DNA from: Christiangramia sediminis
GTDB lineage: Bacteria > Bacteroidota > Bacteroidia > Flavobacteriales > Flavobacteriaceae
Reading direction: 5' to 3'
Length of the DNA stretch: 64,000 nucleotides
Assembly (NCBI RefSeq): GCF_020552705.1
Contig: NZ_JAJBZG010000001.1
Location: 310,001 to 374,000 of the forward strand
The position numbers and the translations under genes were made by a program. Under the pieces are notes generated by a model, which did not search any database, was not told where the DNA came from, and saw nothing but the letters and a program-made list of their open reading frames with translations. This document shows positions 33,068 through 42,535 of the stretch, one piece after another (within the stretch, counting starts at the first letter, position 1; each line of letters opens with the position of its first letter).

Positions 33068-34270
33068 TTAAAACCTTTTGATACAGAATTTAAAATTACT
33101 TCCCTGCCCGGATTCAGATTCTAAAGAGATACTTCCCCCCATAGATTCGATGAGTTTTTTAACGGTAGCCAGGCCGATGCCGCTCCCAAGATTGCCTTCA
33201 CGGTCGGCAGTTTCCAGCGTGGTGAATAATTTGAAGATATCATTGAATTTTTCCTTTGGAATACCTTTTCCATTATCTTTTACTTCGAAAAAATAGAATT
33301 CTTCGTTTTTGGAAAATCCGATATCAACTTTTCTAACTTCTTTATCGTTATATTTTAAAGAATTACTTATCAAATTCATGAAGACCTGAGTGAGGGCAGC
33401 CTTATTCACATTATGAAGCATTACATCGTCTGGGTATCTAATCTCTATATCATCTGAAACCTGATAAAGATCTATGATCCCTTTTAGCAGTTTTCTAAAA
33501 TCTACATTCGTGTAATCTTTTTCCATGACGTGGTCACTTCGGTAAAAACTTAGAATACCGTCTATATAATTTCGAAGAGAGTAAGAGGACTCCACCAGAA
33601 ATTCCAGATACTGTTCTGTGTCTTCATCAAACTTGCCTTTGTTTTCATCTTTTAAAAGTTCGCTTAAAGAAATAATATTGGCGAGTGGAGATTTAAGATC
33701 ATGAGAAACCAGGCTGGCGAATTTTTCCAATTCTCCATATTTCTCTTTCAATTTATTTTGAACGTGGTAGAGTTTATTCTTCTGTTTTCTGAACTCAAAA
33801 AGTTTTAGAGTTTGCTGGGCTAAGGCCTTTAATGCCTTTATTTGCTGTTCAGATAACTGTTTTTCTTCAGTATCAAAGATGCAGAATACGGCAATGGCGT
33901 GTCCCTGGGGATTATGTAAAGGTACGCCTGCATAAAAAGAAAATTCACGGTCATAGATACCTTTAGCCTTTTCAAATACTTCAGGATCCCGGGAACGATT
34001 AAGAATAAAAATATGTTCTTCCCCATGAATAGCTTTATCGCAAAAAGAATTTTTCCGGTCTATTTCCTGTATTTTGGCACCATAGACAGATTTGTTCCAG
34101 ATTCTCTGATCATCAACTATACTGATCTTAGCTACCGGCACATTACAAATTACGGCAGCAAGGAACGTAAGATTATCGTAATCTTCGTCCGGCCCGGAAT
34201 TTAGAATATTATATTCCTTCAATGCAGCTATTCTCAGCGTTTCATTGAAAGGAACTAGTTTATGTTGCAT
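33068..34270 (-). CDS. Soluble GAF-domain sensor histidine kinase
   Basis: 400 residues without membrane segment. Residues 20-155 form a GAF domain ('LTFLAAVICNVPVAKISIVD', 'YAGVPLHNPQGHAIAVFCIF'). After a coiled coil at 158-182 the HisKA box 'FASLVSHDLKSPLANIISLS' has phospho-acceptor His190, followed by the ATPase: N box 'NLISNSLKYND', G1 'DNGKGIP', and G2 'GSGIGLATVKKLIESMGG'. It is a cytoplasmic kinase. An adjacent regulator is not present. It is a paralogue of the kinase at 34332-35549, 61 bp upstream on the same strand. Confidence 0.94.
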   Translation of the reverse strand: MQHKLVPFNETLRIAALKEYNILNSGPDEDYDNLTFLAAVICNVPVAKISIVDDQRIWNKSVYGAKIQEIDRKNSFCDKAIHGEEHIFILNRSRDPEVFEKAKGIYDREFSFYAGVPLHNPQGHAIAVFCIFDTEEKQLSEQQIKALKALAQQTLKLFEFRKQKNKLYHVQNKLKEKYGELEKFASLVSHDLKSPLANIISLSELLKDENKGKFDEDTEQYLEFLVESSYSLRNYIDGILSFYRSDHVMEKDYTNVDFRKLLKGIIDLYQVSDDIEIRYPDDVMLHNVNKAALTQVFMNLISNSLKYNDKEVRKVDIGFSKNEEFYFFEVKDNGKGIPKEKFNDIFKLFTTLETADREGNLGSGIGLATVKKLIESMGGSISLESESGQGSNFKFCIKRF

Positions 34271-34331
34271 GCCCCATTAGAATCTTGTTTTAAAGTTATT
34301 TAAAAAAAAATAACTTTTACATAAAAAAATC

Positions 34332-35549
34332 CTAATCTACTGCTTCGTGGCGTTTTATGCTAAATTCGAATAGAGCACCCTTATCTTTTTCTGAAGTTAA
34401 CTGGATGCTACCCCCAAGACTTTCAATTAATTTTTTAACTGTAGAAAGACCTATACCATGGCCTTTTCTTCCACGTCTATCTGCAACTGCAGCGGTGGCA
34501 AAAAGATCAAATATCTTTGTTTGTTCCTCCCGTGGAATTCCAATGCCATTATCGCTAATGCTAAAGTTGAAGAACTCACGGTTCTCAGTACAATCTATTT
34601 CAATAATAATCCTTTCCTGATTATTGTATTTAAGACTGTTGCTGATAAGGTTCATAAAGATCTGACCAAGCGCAGCACTGTTCCCATAGAGTTTGAGGTT
34701 GTTATCGGGTAAATTGATCTCACAATTCTCTGCGATTTGAAGAAGGTCTATGATATCTTCAAGAAGATCATTTAGAAAAAACTCTTCTTTAAGTACTGAA
34801 TTTGTCGTGCTACTGGAATAATGCTCTAGCAGTCCGCTGATGTAATCACTTAAAGTAAGGCCTGAATGTTTTAAGTAATCTATATATTCCAATCCCTGTT
34901 TATCTAATTGGTCATTATACTTAGCCTTCAGCATATCTGCCGTAAGAATAATATTGGCCAGAGGCATTTTTAGATCGTGCGAAACGGTGCTCGCAAATTC
35001 GGTAAGAATTTTATTATTCTGGTCAACCTCAAGTTTTAGATCTTCAAGTTTCTTGTTCTTTCTTCGCAATTCAAAAAGTATTTCCACCTGTTTGCCTAAT
35101 GCTTTTAAAGCGGTTTTTTGATCTTCGTCTAAAAAATGCTCTTTAGAATCATATACACAAAGTGTACCCATGGCTAGACCTTTATTGTCCAGAAGAGAAA
35201 CACCGGCATAATATCTTATAGAAATGTCCCCGGTAACAATTGGGTTATTCTTAAATCTTTCATCTTTTGTGGTATCAGGGATTTCCAGGAGGGTATTTGG
35301 CTCTAATATGGTATGTCCACAAAAAGATATTTCGCGGCTGGAGCCTGAAAGCTCAGTTCCAAACTTGGATTTAAACCAGCTTTGCTCTGAACCAATTAAA
35401 TTAATTGCTGCAATTGGGGTTTTACAAATATAGCTTGCCAGTTTTGTGATACTATCGTAGGCTTCTTCGGGAAGGGTTTCAAAAATATCTAATTCTTTAA
35501 GAGAATTCAATCTCTCTACTTCATTAACAGGCACTGCAGGACTAATCAT
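34332..35549 (-). CDS. Soluble GAF-domain sensor histidine kinase (tandem paralogue)
   Basis: 405 residues with the same layout as its neighbour: GAF domain (about 20-155; 'ITKLASYICKTPIAAINLIG', 'YYAGVSLLDNKGLAMGTLCV'), coiled coil, HisKA with His191 in 'FASTVSHDLKMPLANIILTA', and ATPase motifs 'NLISNSLKYNN', 'DNGIGIP' and 'GHGIGLSTVKKLIESLGG'. There is no signal peptide or membrane helix. The two genes are in tandem, and most likely arose by duplication; no response regulator is next to them, so both may act on distant partners. Confidence 0.94.
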   Translation of the reverse strand: MISPAVPVNEVERLNSLKELDIFETLPEEAYDSITKLASYICKTPIAAINLIGSEQSWFKSKFGTELSGSSREISFCGHTILEPNTLLEIPDTTKDERFKNNPIVTGDISIRYYAGVSLLDNKGLAMGTLCVYDSKEHFLDEDQKTALKALGKQVEILFELRRKNKKLEDLKLEVDQNNKILTEFASTVSHDLKMPLANIILTADMLKAKYNDQLDKQGLEYIDYLKHSGLTLSDYISGLLEHYSSSTTNSVLKEEFFLNDLLEDIIDLLQIAENCEINLPDNNLKLYGNSAALGQIFMNLISNSLKYNNQERIIIEIDCTENREFFNFSISDNGIGIPREEQTKIFDLFATAAVADRRGRKGHGIGLSTVKKLIESLGGSIQLTSEKDKGALFEFSIKRHEAVD

Positions 35550-35604
35550 TTAAGAAAAAATTAAGAAAGTTAAAATAACTCAAATTTGAGGAGAATTCCA
35601 AGTG

Positions 35605-36375
35605 CTAGAACTGTCCTTTTTCAAAGACACCTAAACCAAAAAGTGCGAAGTCATATTTCACAGGATCCCGGGGATCCATACTTCTTAAATTCTTATCTAA
35701 TTCAGCTAGGGCTTTGGAATCGTTCATTTTTCGCTTCAGCAGTCCCAATTTCCTTGCCACGTTTCCGGAGTGCACATCTAAAGGGCAGGAAAGTTGTGAT
35801 GGAGATATAGTTTTCCATAATCCAAAATCTACCCCCTTTTCATCATTTCTTACCATCCACCTCAGGAACATATTAATGCGTTTTGCGGCTGATTTTTTTA
35901 AAGGATCACTCACGTGTTTTTCGGTCCTTTTTAGATGCGGCAGTTCAAAGAAAATGTTTTTAAAATGATGAATTGCAGGTTGTAAGCCTTTAGCGGTGGC
36001 GTAAGTATTAAAAATACTTTCTAATCCTCTATGCTTGGAATAAATATTCTTCAAGGCTGTAATAAAATACTTTAGATCTTCAGCATTAAAAGTTCTGTGA
36101 ACAAATCCGTCCAGGTTATCCAGATCACTTTTCTCATGGTTTAAAATAAAATCCAGCGGGCTCATATCCATGAGCTTCATGAGTTTCTCTGAATTATTCA
36201 GAATACTTTTTCTGTTTCCCCAAGCTATAGTTGCTGTTAGAAATCCGGCAATTTCAATATCCTCTTTCTGGTGGAATAAATGCGGGATTTGAATAGGATC
36301 AGATTGTATAAATTCAGGAGTATTATATTTTTCAACTTTGAAATCGAGAAAAGACTTTAATTCAGATTTATTCAA
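35605..36375 (-). CDS. TIGR02757 (DUF2400) family protein
   Basis: 256 residues, typical length for TIGR02757, a family common in Bacteroidota. Marked by 'LKSFLDFKVEKYNTPEFIQS' at the start, 'ATIAWGNRKSILNNSEKLMK', 'FLRWMVRNDEKGVDFGLWKT' and 'CPLDVHSGNVARKLGLLKRK'. The last two stretches resemble the helix-hairpin-helix and catalytic region of DNA glycosylases (N-x-A-R-x-L), which suggests a DNA-related role, but no activity has been shown. It is followed 21 bp upstream by the LolD-like ATPase on the same strand. Confidence 0.9.
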   Translation of the reverse strand: MNKSELKSFLDFKVEKYNTPEFIQSDPIQIPHLFHQKEDIEIAGFLTATIAWGNRKSILNNSEKLMKLMDMSPLDFILNHEKSDLDNLDGFVHRTFNAEDLKYFITALKNIYSKHRGLESIFNTYATAKGLQPAIHHFKNIFFELPHLKRTEKHVSDPLKKSAAKRINMFLRWMVRNDEKGVDFGLWKTISPSQLSCPLDVHSGNVARKLGLLKRKMNDSKALAELDKNLRSMDPRDPVKYDFALFGLGVFEKGQF

Positions 36376-36396
36376 AAACCTATTGAGTTTAAAAGA

Positions 36397-37056
36397 TTAA
36401 ACAATCTCACCATCTACCATGGTAAGTTTCCGGTCGGCCATATTGGCCAGTTCCTCGTTATGTGTAACGATCACAAAAGTTTGATCGAACTCATCCCTTA
36501 AACGAAAGAATAATTTGTGAAGATTTTCAGCAGATTCGCTATCAAGATTTCCGGAGGGTTCATCCGCAAAGATTACCGCGGGATTATTTATAAGGCTCCT
36601 AGCCACGGCAATTCTCTGTTGTTCACCACCACTTAATTCACCTGGTTTGTGAGAGGCTCTGTTCTTCAGCCCCAGAAAATTTAAAAGTTCCATAGCTCTT
36701 TTCTCAGCCTCTTTTCTGGGAGTTTTTTTTATAAATGCAGGAATACAAATATTTTCTAGAGCAGTAAATTCTGGTAATAACTGGTGAAACTGAAAGATAA
36801 AACCAATGTGTTTATTCCTGAACCTGGAAAGCTCCCTGGATTTTAAGCCATAAATATCGGTACCGTTTATCTTAAGTTCAGAATTCTTCTTTTTTGAGGG
36901 TTTATCCAGCGTCCCCATTATTTGCAAAAGAGTTGTTTTACCAGCTCCCGAAGCACCCACTATAGATACGATCTCACTTTTTTTAATATGAAGATCCACA
37001 GATTTTAATACATGCAGGTCTCCGTAATATTTATGAATGTTTTTGGCAATTATCAT
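36397..37056 (-). CDS. ABC transporter ATP-binding protein (LolD/MacB-ATPase type)
   Basis: 219 residues. Walker A 'GASGAGKTT' (about 34-42), Q-loop '[20 protein letters not shown]', signature 'LSGGEQQR' (about 142-149), Walker B '[13 protein letters not shown]' and H-loop 'VTHNEELA'. The 'GTLDKP' spacing after Walker A and 'SGNLD' are those of the LolD/MacB group that works with MacB/FtsX-type permeases. No permease is adjacent; the permease at 11855-13093 is a candidate partner, but this is a guess. Confidence 0.94.
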   Translation of the reverse strand: MIIAKNIHKYYGDLHVLKSVDLHIKKSEIVSIVGASGAGKTTLLQIMGTLDKPSKKKNSELKINGTDIYGLKSRELSRFRNKHIGFIFQFHQLLPEFTALENICIPAFIKKTPRKEAEKRAMELLNFLGLKNRASHKPGELSGGEQQRIAVARSLINNPAVIFADEPSGNLDSESAENLHKLFFRLRDEFDQTFVIVTHNEELANMADRKLTMVDGEIV

Positions 37057-37108
37057 TTAGGAAAAATAAGAGCACCGAAAATAGCCAAATTAGCCAGATT
37101 CCCCAAGT

Positions 37109-39547
37109 TTAACTCTGGAATAAGTTCTTAACCCTATTGTAATCTATAAAATAAACAACACGCAAGCTTAAATTATGCCTTGCAGGCTGGGCAAAAAGAT
37201 TGTCCAAACTCTTATTAAAATCCAGATAGCTAAGTTTATCCTCCTTAAATATGGCATTTCTGTAGAGTAGAACGGCTTCACTACCGGGAGCAAAACGCCA
37301 CCTGTAGCTTAGATCCAGGTTCCAGATATTGAAATTAGCATCGGGATTGTTTCTATCGGTGATCTGGTAATTTATAGGATTTAATTTTCCCTGGCCCATC
37401 AATTCGGTATAACTGTCTTCTAAAAAACTGGCGGTAGACCAGAAGTGCCTGAAACTTAAATTCAATCCCTGGTTTGTATTGAAATTATAAGTACCATTAA
37501 GGGAATTTTCGATACTTTTTTGATCCCTTATTCCAAATATTACCTGATCACTGGTCTGGTTTACATAACTAGGCCTGTCATTTTGATAGGAATACTGGAA
37601 TTCATAGATCATATTGAATTTGTCACTAAATCGGTATCTGGGTTCAAGACTAAGATTAAAATCACTCTGGGAAGATTGATGATATTCTTCAAAGTAAACT
37701 CTAATGTCATAAGCAAAAGTCTTTCTGTAATCTGTAGAAACGAAAGCGTTCAGGCTTCCAAATGGTTTATACAGGATATAAGTATTTTCAGCTCTGGGTT
37801 CAAAATAATCCCTGAATTCAGAATTTATATCCATTGATCCTCCGAAAGCAAATCTCTTTCGGGTCATTCCAAAGAATTCTCCACCAATTCCCGTATTCAC
37901 CGGTACGTCTGGCCTGTATCTTCTAAGATGTTGCCCATATAAGCCAATTCTATAATTGTTATAATTTCCGGTTGGTTCAAAGATCTGGTAAGAGGCACTC
38001 CAGGAAAAGTTGTTGTAATTATTGGTGAAATTTATTCCCAGATCATTAATATCGAAAGTTTCGTTAGCAAATTCATTAGAAAGATTATAGCGAATATTTC
38101 CCTTGGTGCGTTCCACCGATAGAAAAGAAGCGAAACCTGTCTTGTTTTGTCCAGGAAGATTGACGTTACTCATTTTCGCCTGACCTTCAAAATTGAAAGA
38201 ATTGTTCTTGTTATAAATATCGAATAGAAAGCCGGTAACATTTCCATCTCTAAAATGCCCATCCCGGGTTACATTAGTATTTGTCAATGAAATGGAGGAA
38301 TTTTTATTAAAACGCTGATCCAGCACCAGAATATTATAATTCGCAACAGACTCCGTTACTTTTCTTCTGGTATTGCCTGTAATAGTATCCCGAAAAAGGG
38401 CTTCCTGTTTATCTGTAATTGCATTAAAGAATCCAATTCCGAGACCTTTGTCCGTCCGTCCGGATACTTTTAAAGCGTTTAAAAGATCAGCTTTATCTGG
38501 GTTTTCAATAATCTCTTCATTCTCCAGAGCTTCCCTTTGCGCATCATTAAATCCCAAAGGTGTGCTACCCACTCTTCTTGAATAAAAGAGATTTCCTTTA
38601 TTGAATAGCTCTGTTCCTTCCGTAAAAAAAGCCCTGTTCTCGCCAAATATCTGTTCAAAAGGTCCCAGGTTTAATTCTACCTCGTCAAAGGCGGTTTGTC
38701 CAAAATCTGGTACCAGGGTCATATCTAAGGTAAATGAATCATTGATCCCGTATTTAAGATCCATCCCCGCATTAAAATTAAAGTTGGTATTCCCATCGAA
38801 CTGGTCCAGCACCAGGGAAGTAAAAGGGTAAAGGCTAAGGCGTACCGGCGGATTAATATTGGAAATCCCTGTCAATAGACCAGTGTATTGACTCATTTGT
38901 CCCACAGATTTATCGATGTAATTCCAAACATAAGTAGCGTTTAAATGGGTAATCTCCCTGGCGAATTGAATTCCCCATAGCTGCTTTGGCTTCTCCGGAA
39001 ATCTCAAGGCCGAATATGGTATTTTCATTTCTACATACCATCCATTTTCATCTTGAGACACGGCTGATTCCCATACTACGTTATAGGCGTAATCTTCATT
39101 AGTTCCAGTCATTCTCGCATCTGCCTGAGTTCCGGTAGAAGTGACAATAAATCTCGTTTGGTTCTCTCCGTCATCATAGGTATTAATGTCTATAAGAAAG
39201 TATTCAGATTGATTTAAGTTATCCCTCTGCGTAAACTGACGCATTGTTTTTTCAGGATTACTCTCTTTCATAATCGCAGCCACATAGATCGCTTCATCAT
39301 CATAAAGAATCTTTGCAGTGGTTGCGTGTGATTCCGGGATTTTATCCCCATCACCAGGTTCTACCATCACAAAATTATTTGCATCAGCGGCTTTTTCCCA
39401 AATTTGGTCATTGGGAATTCCGTCAATTTTTGGAGAGCTTATAATTCTATTCGCATTATAAATCTTTCTCTCTGTAGGTATATTTTGGGAATATGAGTAT
39501 AGACTGGAAATAAAAAGAATTAAAAATAGACTTCGATTTAGGGGCAT
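37109..39547 (-). CDS. Outer-membrane DUF5916 protein with CBM9-like domain
   Basis: 812 residues. Signal peptide at 1-21 (ending 'LYSYSQ'). Residues about 35-215 form a carbohydrate-binding family 9-like sandwich ('RIISSPKIDGIPNDQIWEKA', 'EDAIYVAAIMKE', 'VEMKIPYSALRFPE'), followed by the DUF5916 part, which has alternating beta strands up to the end ('LRVVYFIDYNR'), consistent with an outer-membrane barrel. Its role is unknown; carbohydrate or peptide binding at the surface is likely. It has its own well-formed promoter and no partner genes. Confidence 0.92.
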   Translation of the reverse strand: MPLNRSLFLILFISSLYSYSQNIPTERKIYNANRIISSPKIDGIPNDQIWEKAADANNFVMVEPGDGDKIPESHATTAKILYDDEAIYVAAIMKESNPEKTMRQFTQRDNLNQSEYFLIDINTYDDGENQTRFIVTSTGTQADARMTGTNEDYAYNVVWESAVSQDENGWYVEMKIPYSALRFPEKPKQLWGIQFAREITHLNATYVWNYIDKSVGQMSQYTGLLTGISNINPPVRLSLYPFTSLVLDQFDGNTNFNFNAGMDLKYGINDSFTLDMTLVPDFGQTAFDEVELNLGPFEQIFGENRAFFTEGTELFNKGNLFYSRRVGSTPLGFNDAQREALENEEIIENPDKADLLNALKVSGRTDKGLGIGFFNAITDKQEALFRDTITGNTRRKVTESVANYNILVLDQRFNKNSSISLTNTNVTRDGHFRDGNVTGFLFDIYNKNNSFNFEGQAKMSNVNLPGQNKTGFASFLSVERTKGNIRYNLSNEFANETFDINDLGINFTNNYNNFSWSASYQIFEPTGNYNNYRIGLYGQHLRRYRPDVPVNTGIGGEFFGMTRKRFAFGGSMDINSEFRDYFEPRAENTYILYKPFGSLNAFVSTDYRKTFAYDIRVYFEEYHQSSQSDFNLSLEPRYRFSDKFNMIYEFQYSYQNDRPSYVNQTSDQVIFGIRDQKSIENSLNGTYNFNTNQGLNLSFRHFWSTASFLEDSYTELMGQGKLNPINYQITDRNNPDANFNIWNLDLSYRWRFAPGSEAVLLYRNAIFKEDKLSYLDFNKSLDNLFAQPARHNLSLRVVYFIDYNRVKNLFQS

Positions 39548-39577
39548 TGATTGTTGAATTGTTATTTAATAACCAGC

Positions 39578-39609
39578 CAAATGTATTATTGTTATTAATA
39601 TTGGGCAAA
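39578..39609 (-). promoter_or_regulatory. Promoter of the DUF5916 gene
   Basis: On the minus strand TTTG (39609-39606), a 20-nt spacer and TACATTTG (39585-39578), 31 bp before the start codon. Confidence 0.7.
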
Positions 39610-39639
39610 ACTTTTCTTTAAAATCAAGTTAAACTGAGA

Positions 39640-39668
39640 TTGTTTTGTTTATTAAAAAGTTAGTTTTG
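39640..39668 (+). promoter_or_regulatory. Promoter of msrA
   Basis: TTG at 39640-39642, an 18-nt spacer and TAGTTTTG at 39661-39668, 25 bp before the msrA start. It is back to back with the DUF5916 promoter. Confidence 0.65.
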
Positions 39669-39693
39669 CTAAACAAAAAAGTATATTGTTTGT

Positions 39694-40236
39694 ATGAATG
39701 AGTTAAAATTGAAGAAGGCCACCTTAGCGGGAGGATGTTTTTGGTGTACGGAAGCTGTTTTTCAAAGACTGGACGGAGTAGAGAACGTTAAATCTGGTTT
39801 TACAGGAGGAGAGATCAAGAATCCAGCATATCGTGAAATAATAACAGGAAGAACCGGCCACGCAGAAGCTATTCAAATGGAATTTGATCCCAATACTATA
39901 AGTTTTGAAGAATTGTTACTTGTATTCTTCTCCACGCATGATCCAACTACTTTGAACAGGCAGCAAAATGATGTGGGTACTCAGTATAGAAGTGCTGTTT
40001 TTTACCATGATGAAGAACAAAAGAGAAAGGCAGAAGAGGTAATAACTTTGTTAGAAGAAAAAAAGATGTTTGAAAAATCAATCGTTACAGAAGTAAGCGA
40101 GGCATCAGAATTCTATGTTGCAGAACTAGAACATCAGGATTTTTACAATCAACACAGGCAGCAACCCTATTGTCAATATATTATCGATCCTAAGATCACC
40201 AAGCTAAATAAATTATTTTCTGATAAATTGAAATAA
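39694..40236 (+). CDS. msrA: Peptide-methionine (S)-S-oxide reductase
   Basis: 180 residues. It reduces the S-epimer of methionine sulfoxide in proteins. The active site '[12 protein letters not shown]' has catalytic Cys15 and Cys18; '[20 protein letters not shown]' and '[20 protein letters not shown]' plus '[12 protein letters not shown]' are family landmarks. A C-terminal resolving Cys may be in 'QPYCQYI'. There is no signal peptide, so it is cytoplasmic. It is followed seven bases later by folE, with which it probably shares a transcript. Confidence 0.97.
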   Translation: MNELKLKKATLAGGCFWCTEAVFQRLDGVENVKSGFTGGEIKNPAYREIITGRTGHAEAIQMEFDPNTISFEELLLVFFSTHDPTTLNRQQNDVGTQYRSAVFYHDEEQKRKAEEVITLLEEKKMFEKSIVTEVSEASEFYVAELEHQDFYNQHRQQPYCQYIIDPKITKLNKLFSDKLK

Positions 40237-40243
40237 AAATTTT

Positions 40244-40840
40244 ATGTCCTATAAATATTTTGAAGAGTATGATCAAGAGATCACTGAAAGCATGAAAAAT
40301 AATTTTCATGAGATCATAAAAGGTGTAGGTGAAAATCCCGATAGGGAAGGAGTTCTGAAAACTCCGGAAAGAGCAGCCAAAGCCATGCAGTTTCTTACCC
40401 AGGGGTATTCTATGGATGCCGAAGAGATTCTTAAACAGGCGGTATTTGAAGAAAGCTACGATGAAATGGTAGTGGTTAAAGATATAGAGCTATACTCCCT
40501 TTGTGAACATCATATGCTTCCTTTCTTTGGAAAGGCTCATATAGCTTATATTCCCAATGGAAAAATTATAGGTTTAAGTAAACTGCCCAGGGTAGTGGAT
40601 GTATTTGCACGTAGACTACAGGTTCAGGAACGGCTTACCCATGACATTCTGGAATGTTTGAATAAAACCTTGCAGCCCCAGGGGGTAGCCGTGGTCATTG
40701 AAGCTGTGCATATGTGTATGATGATGAGAGGAGTACAGAAACAGAATAGTGCGACTACCACTTCAGGTTTTAGGGGACAATTCAAAAAAATTGAAACCAG
40801 AAATGAATTTCTAAAACTTATCAGCTCCGACCTTAAATAG
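40244..40840 (+). CDS. folE: GTP cyclohydrolase I
   Basis: 198 residues. First step of folate/pterin synthesis: GTP to 7,8-dihydroneopterin triphosphate. The zinc ligands are present: Cys87 and His90 in '[12 protein letters not shown]', and Cys158 in '[14 protein letters not shown]', along with '[15 protein letters not shown]' and '[20 protein letters not shown]'. The enzyme is a decamer in the cytoplasm. It lies between msrA and a small membrane protein, all on the same strand and closely spaced. Confidence 0.97.
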   Translation: MSYKYFEEYDQEITESMKNNFHEIIKGVGENPDREGVLKTPERAAKAMQFLTQGYSMDAEEILKQAVFEESYDEMVVVKDIELYSLCEHHMLPFFGKAHIAYIPNGKIIGLSKLPRVVDVFARRLQVQERLTHDILECLNKTLQPQGVAVVIEAVHMCMMMRGVQKQNSATTTSGFRGQFKKIETRNEFLKLISSDLK

Positions 40841-40882
40841 GCTTTGGCACCTTATTTGATTTATGTAACTAAAATAAAAAAA

Positions 40883-41185
40883 ATGAGATTATTTAGAGAT
40901 AAAACTTTTATAAAAGGACTTGCTTATGATCTGGCCGGTATGGCTACTGTTGCAATTCCTCTATTTGGTCCCTTTCTGGATCTTATCTGGGCGCCATATG
41001 CTGCTAAGAAAATGAGAGAAATGTATCCTGGCAAAAAAGGTAAACTTGCATCTGTGCTTGTATTTGTAGAGGAGATTCTACCGGGAACTGATATTATACC
41101 AACTTTCACCTTAATGTATTTGTATACTTATGTATGGAAGAAAGAACCATCAAGAGTGCAGATGATTGAAGTTGAAAGTTATTAG
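40883..41185 (+). CDS. Small membrane protein of unknown function
   Basis: 100 residues from ATG 40883 (MRLFRDKTFIKGLAYDLAGM). The open frame reaches back to a TTG at 40844, but that TTG sits in a TTTG box-like sequence and adds an unconserved stretch, so the ATG is preferred. Residues about 14-40 ('DLAGMATVAIPLFGPFLDLI') and 58-82 ('VLVFVEEILPGTDIIPTFTL') are hydrophobic and probably form two membrane segments. I do not recognise the family. It ends at a terminator. Confidence 0.78.
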   Translation: MRLFRDKTFIKGLAYDLAGMATVAIPLFGPFLDLIWAPYAAKKMREMYPGKKGKLASVLVFVEEILPGTDIIPTFTLMYLYTYVWKKEPSRVQMIEVESY

Positions 41186-41207
41186 AGTTTGTTTAATTAG
41201 TTAGAAG

Positions 41208-41241
41208 AAAAAGGCTGTCAGAATTTAGACAGCCTTTTTTT
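41208..41241 (+). terminator. Terminator of the msrA-folE-membrane protein unit
   Basis: Perfect 12-bp stem aaaaaggctgtc (41208-41219) and gacagccttttt (41228-41239), 8-nt loop, seven T. The A-rich left side may also serve the convergent gene. Confidence 0.88.
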
Positions 41242-41269
41242 ATATCTATAAGGAAGAATTCTTCGAGAT

Positions 41270-41908
41270 TTATTCCATTTCAAGCTTTTTGAGCTCTTTA
41301 TAATTCTTATTCAATCTTCTAAGGAGTATACCATAAACCACTCTGTAAATAAGCCAGATAATGCCAAGAAGAATGGCAAGCACCAATAAAGTTCCACCTA
41401 TAAATATAAACCACTGACTCATGTCAAATTCCATATTGGTAGTGGTAGCCTCGGCAGTAGTGGCGTGATTGCGAAGCATTAAATAAAGGGTAACTAAAAA
41501 TACCACCGCACTGGAAATTAATATAAACCCAATATAATGTTTAACGGTTTTACGGGTTCTCAAAATACTCTTCATTAATTTGGAAGCACTGTCTGTACTT
41601 GAGATTTTTTTATAATTCATATAAAATTTATATATGAAGTAAAAGGTAATAGCATAAGTAAAAATATAGACTCCAATAATAAATTCAGTGAGTTTATATT
41701 TTTCCATTTGCAGCCAGTATTCTTCATCGGCCAGTACAAAATTTAATACAGCTCCCAGTAGAAATTCAATAATACTAATGATAAATATCCATTTAACAAT
41801 CGAAGAAGATTTCTTCCAGATCATTTTATAGATTTCATCGTAGGAAAGATGAGGCAGATTCTTTTCCTGCTTTTTCCAATCCTTTTTTAATAGATCTAAA
41901 TCATCCAT
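41270..41908 (-). CDS. Four-helix membrane protein, putative partner of the ECF sigma factor
   Basis: 212 residues. The soluble N-terminus 'MDDLDLLKKDWKKQEKNLPH' plus 'LSYDEIYKMIWKKSS' is followed by four membrane segments (about 38-58, 72-95, 120-142, 165-192). It starts six bases after the sigma factor gene on the same strand. Proteins with this layout follow ECF sigma genes in many Flavobacteriia and may hold the sigma factor at the membrane, but no anti-sigma zinc motif (HxxxCxxC) is visible. The anti-sigma role is therefore an inference from position. Confidence 0.75.
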   Translation of the reverse strand: MDDLDLLKKDWKKQEKNLPHLSYDEIYKMIWKKSSSIVKWIFIISIIEFLLGAVLNFVLADEEYWLQMEKYKLTEFIIGVYIFTYAITFYFIYKFYMNYKKISSTDSASKLMKSILRTRKTVKHYIGFILISSAVVFLVTLYLMLRNHATTAEATTTNMEFDMSQWFIFIGGTLLVLAILLGIIWLIYRVVYGILLRRLNKNYKELKKLEME

Positions 41909-41914
41909 AACATA

Positions 41915-42409
41915 TTAAGGATTTATGAGGTTCTTTAATTTGGTTTTTACCCGGTTCATTTTCACTCTCGCATTAACTTCGGTGATCCCAAGGGTATCAG
42001 AGATCTCGGCATAATTTTTATCTTCCAGGTATAAAAAAATAAGTGCTTTGTCAATATCGTTTAGCTGCCTTATGGCATCATACATCAGTTTTAAATGTTG
42101 TTCAACTTCGTCGTTATATTCTTCAGACTTTATTTTAAAATGTACGCTGTCATAATCCTGGGTGCGTATGCTTCGTTTTTTCTTTCGGTATAAAGTAATT
42201 GCTGTATTAAGAGCCACTCTGTACATCCAGGTGCTAAATTTAGAATCACCTCTAAATTTTGGGTATGCTTTCCATAACTGAATCGTAATTTCCTGAAAAA
42301 GATCATTATGAGAATCTTTATCATTGGTATAGATACGGCAGATCTTGTGCGCAATATTCTGGTGTTTCTCCAGATTGGTTACAAACTGATGTTCTAATTC
42401 TTTGTTCAC
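41915..42409 (-). CDS. ECF-type RNA polymerase sigma factor
   Basis: 164 residues. Region 2 is 'ICRIYTNDKDSHNDLFQEIT' plus 'IQLWKAYPKFRGDSKFSTWM' with the typical 'STWMYRVALNTAI'; region 4 is 'AIRQLNDIDKALIFLYLEDK' with the helix-turn-helix 'NYAEISDTLGITEVNARVKM'. The protein is complete and belongs to the Bacteroidota ECF group. Its target promoters are not known. It is cotranscribed with the membrane protein at 41270-41908. Confidence 0.93.
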   Translation of the reverse strand: MNKELEHQFVTNLEKHQNIAHKICRIYTNDKDSHNDLFQEITIQLWKAYPKFRGDSKFSTWMYRVALNTAITLYRKKKRSIRTQDYDSVHFKIKSEEYNDEVEQHLKLMYDAIRQLNDIDKALIFLYLEDKNYAEISDTLGITEVNARVKMNRVKTKLKNLINP

Positions 42410-42508
42410 GAATCCTTGGTTAGCTTATAATAGGTAGTTAATATACCGGTGATGTTACAAAAAACTTTAATTTAAAGTTAATCCATCCCTCATTACTTCT
42501 ATAAATAG

Positions 42509-42516
42509 TAAATTTG
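42509..42516 (+). promoter_or_regulatory. -7 element of the NDH-2 gene
   Basis: TAAATTTG (TAnnTTTG), 20 bp before the start codon at 42536; the leader is about 14 nt. Confidence 0.55.
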
Positions 42517-42535
42517 ATCTAAACCAGCCGAATTT

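Noticed and set aside
35567-35590. Palindrome ctcaaatttgag near the start of the GAF kinase gene
   Set aside because: It is short, lies between gene end and start without a match to a promoter and has no second copy.
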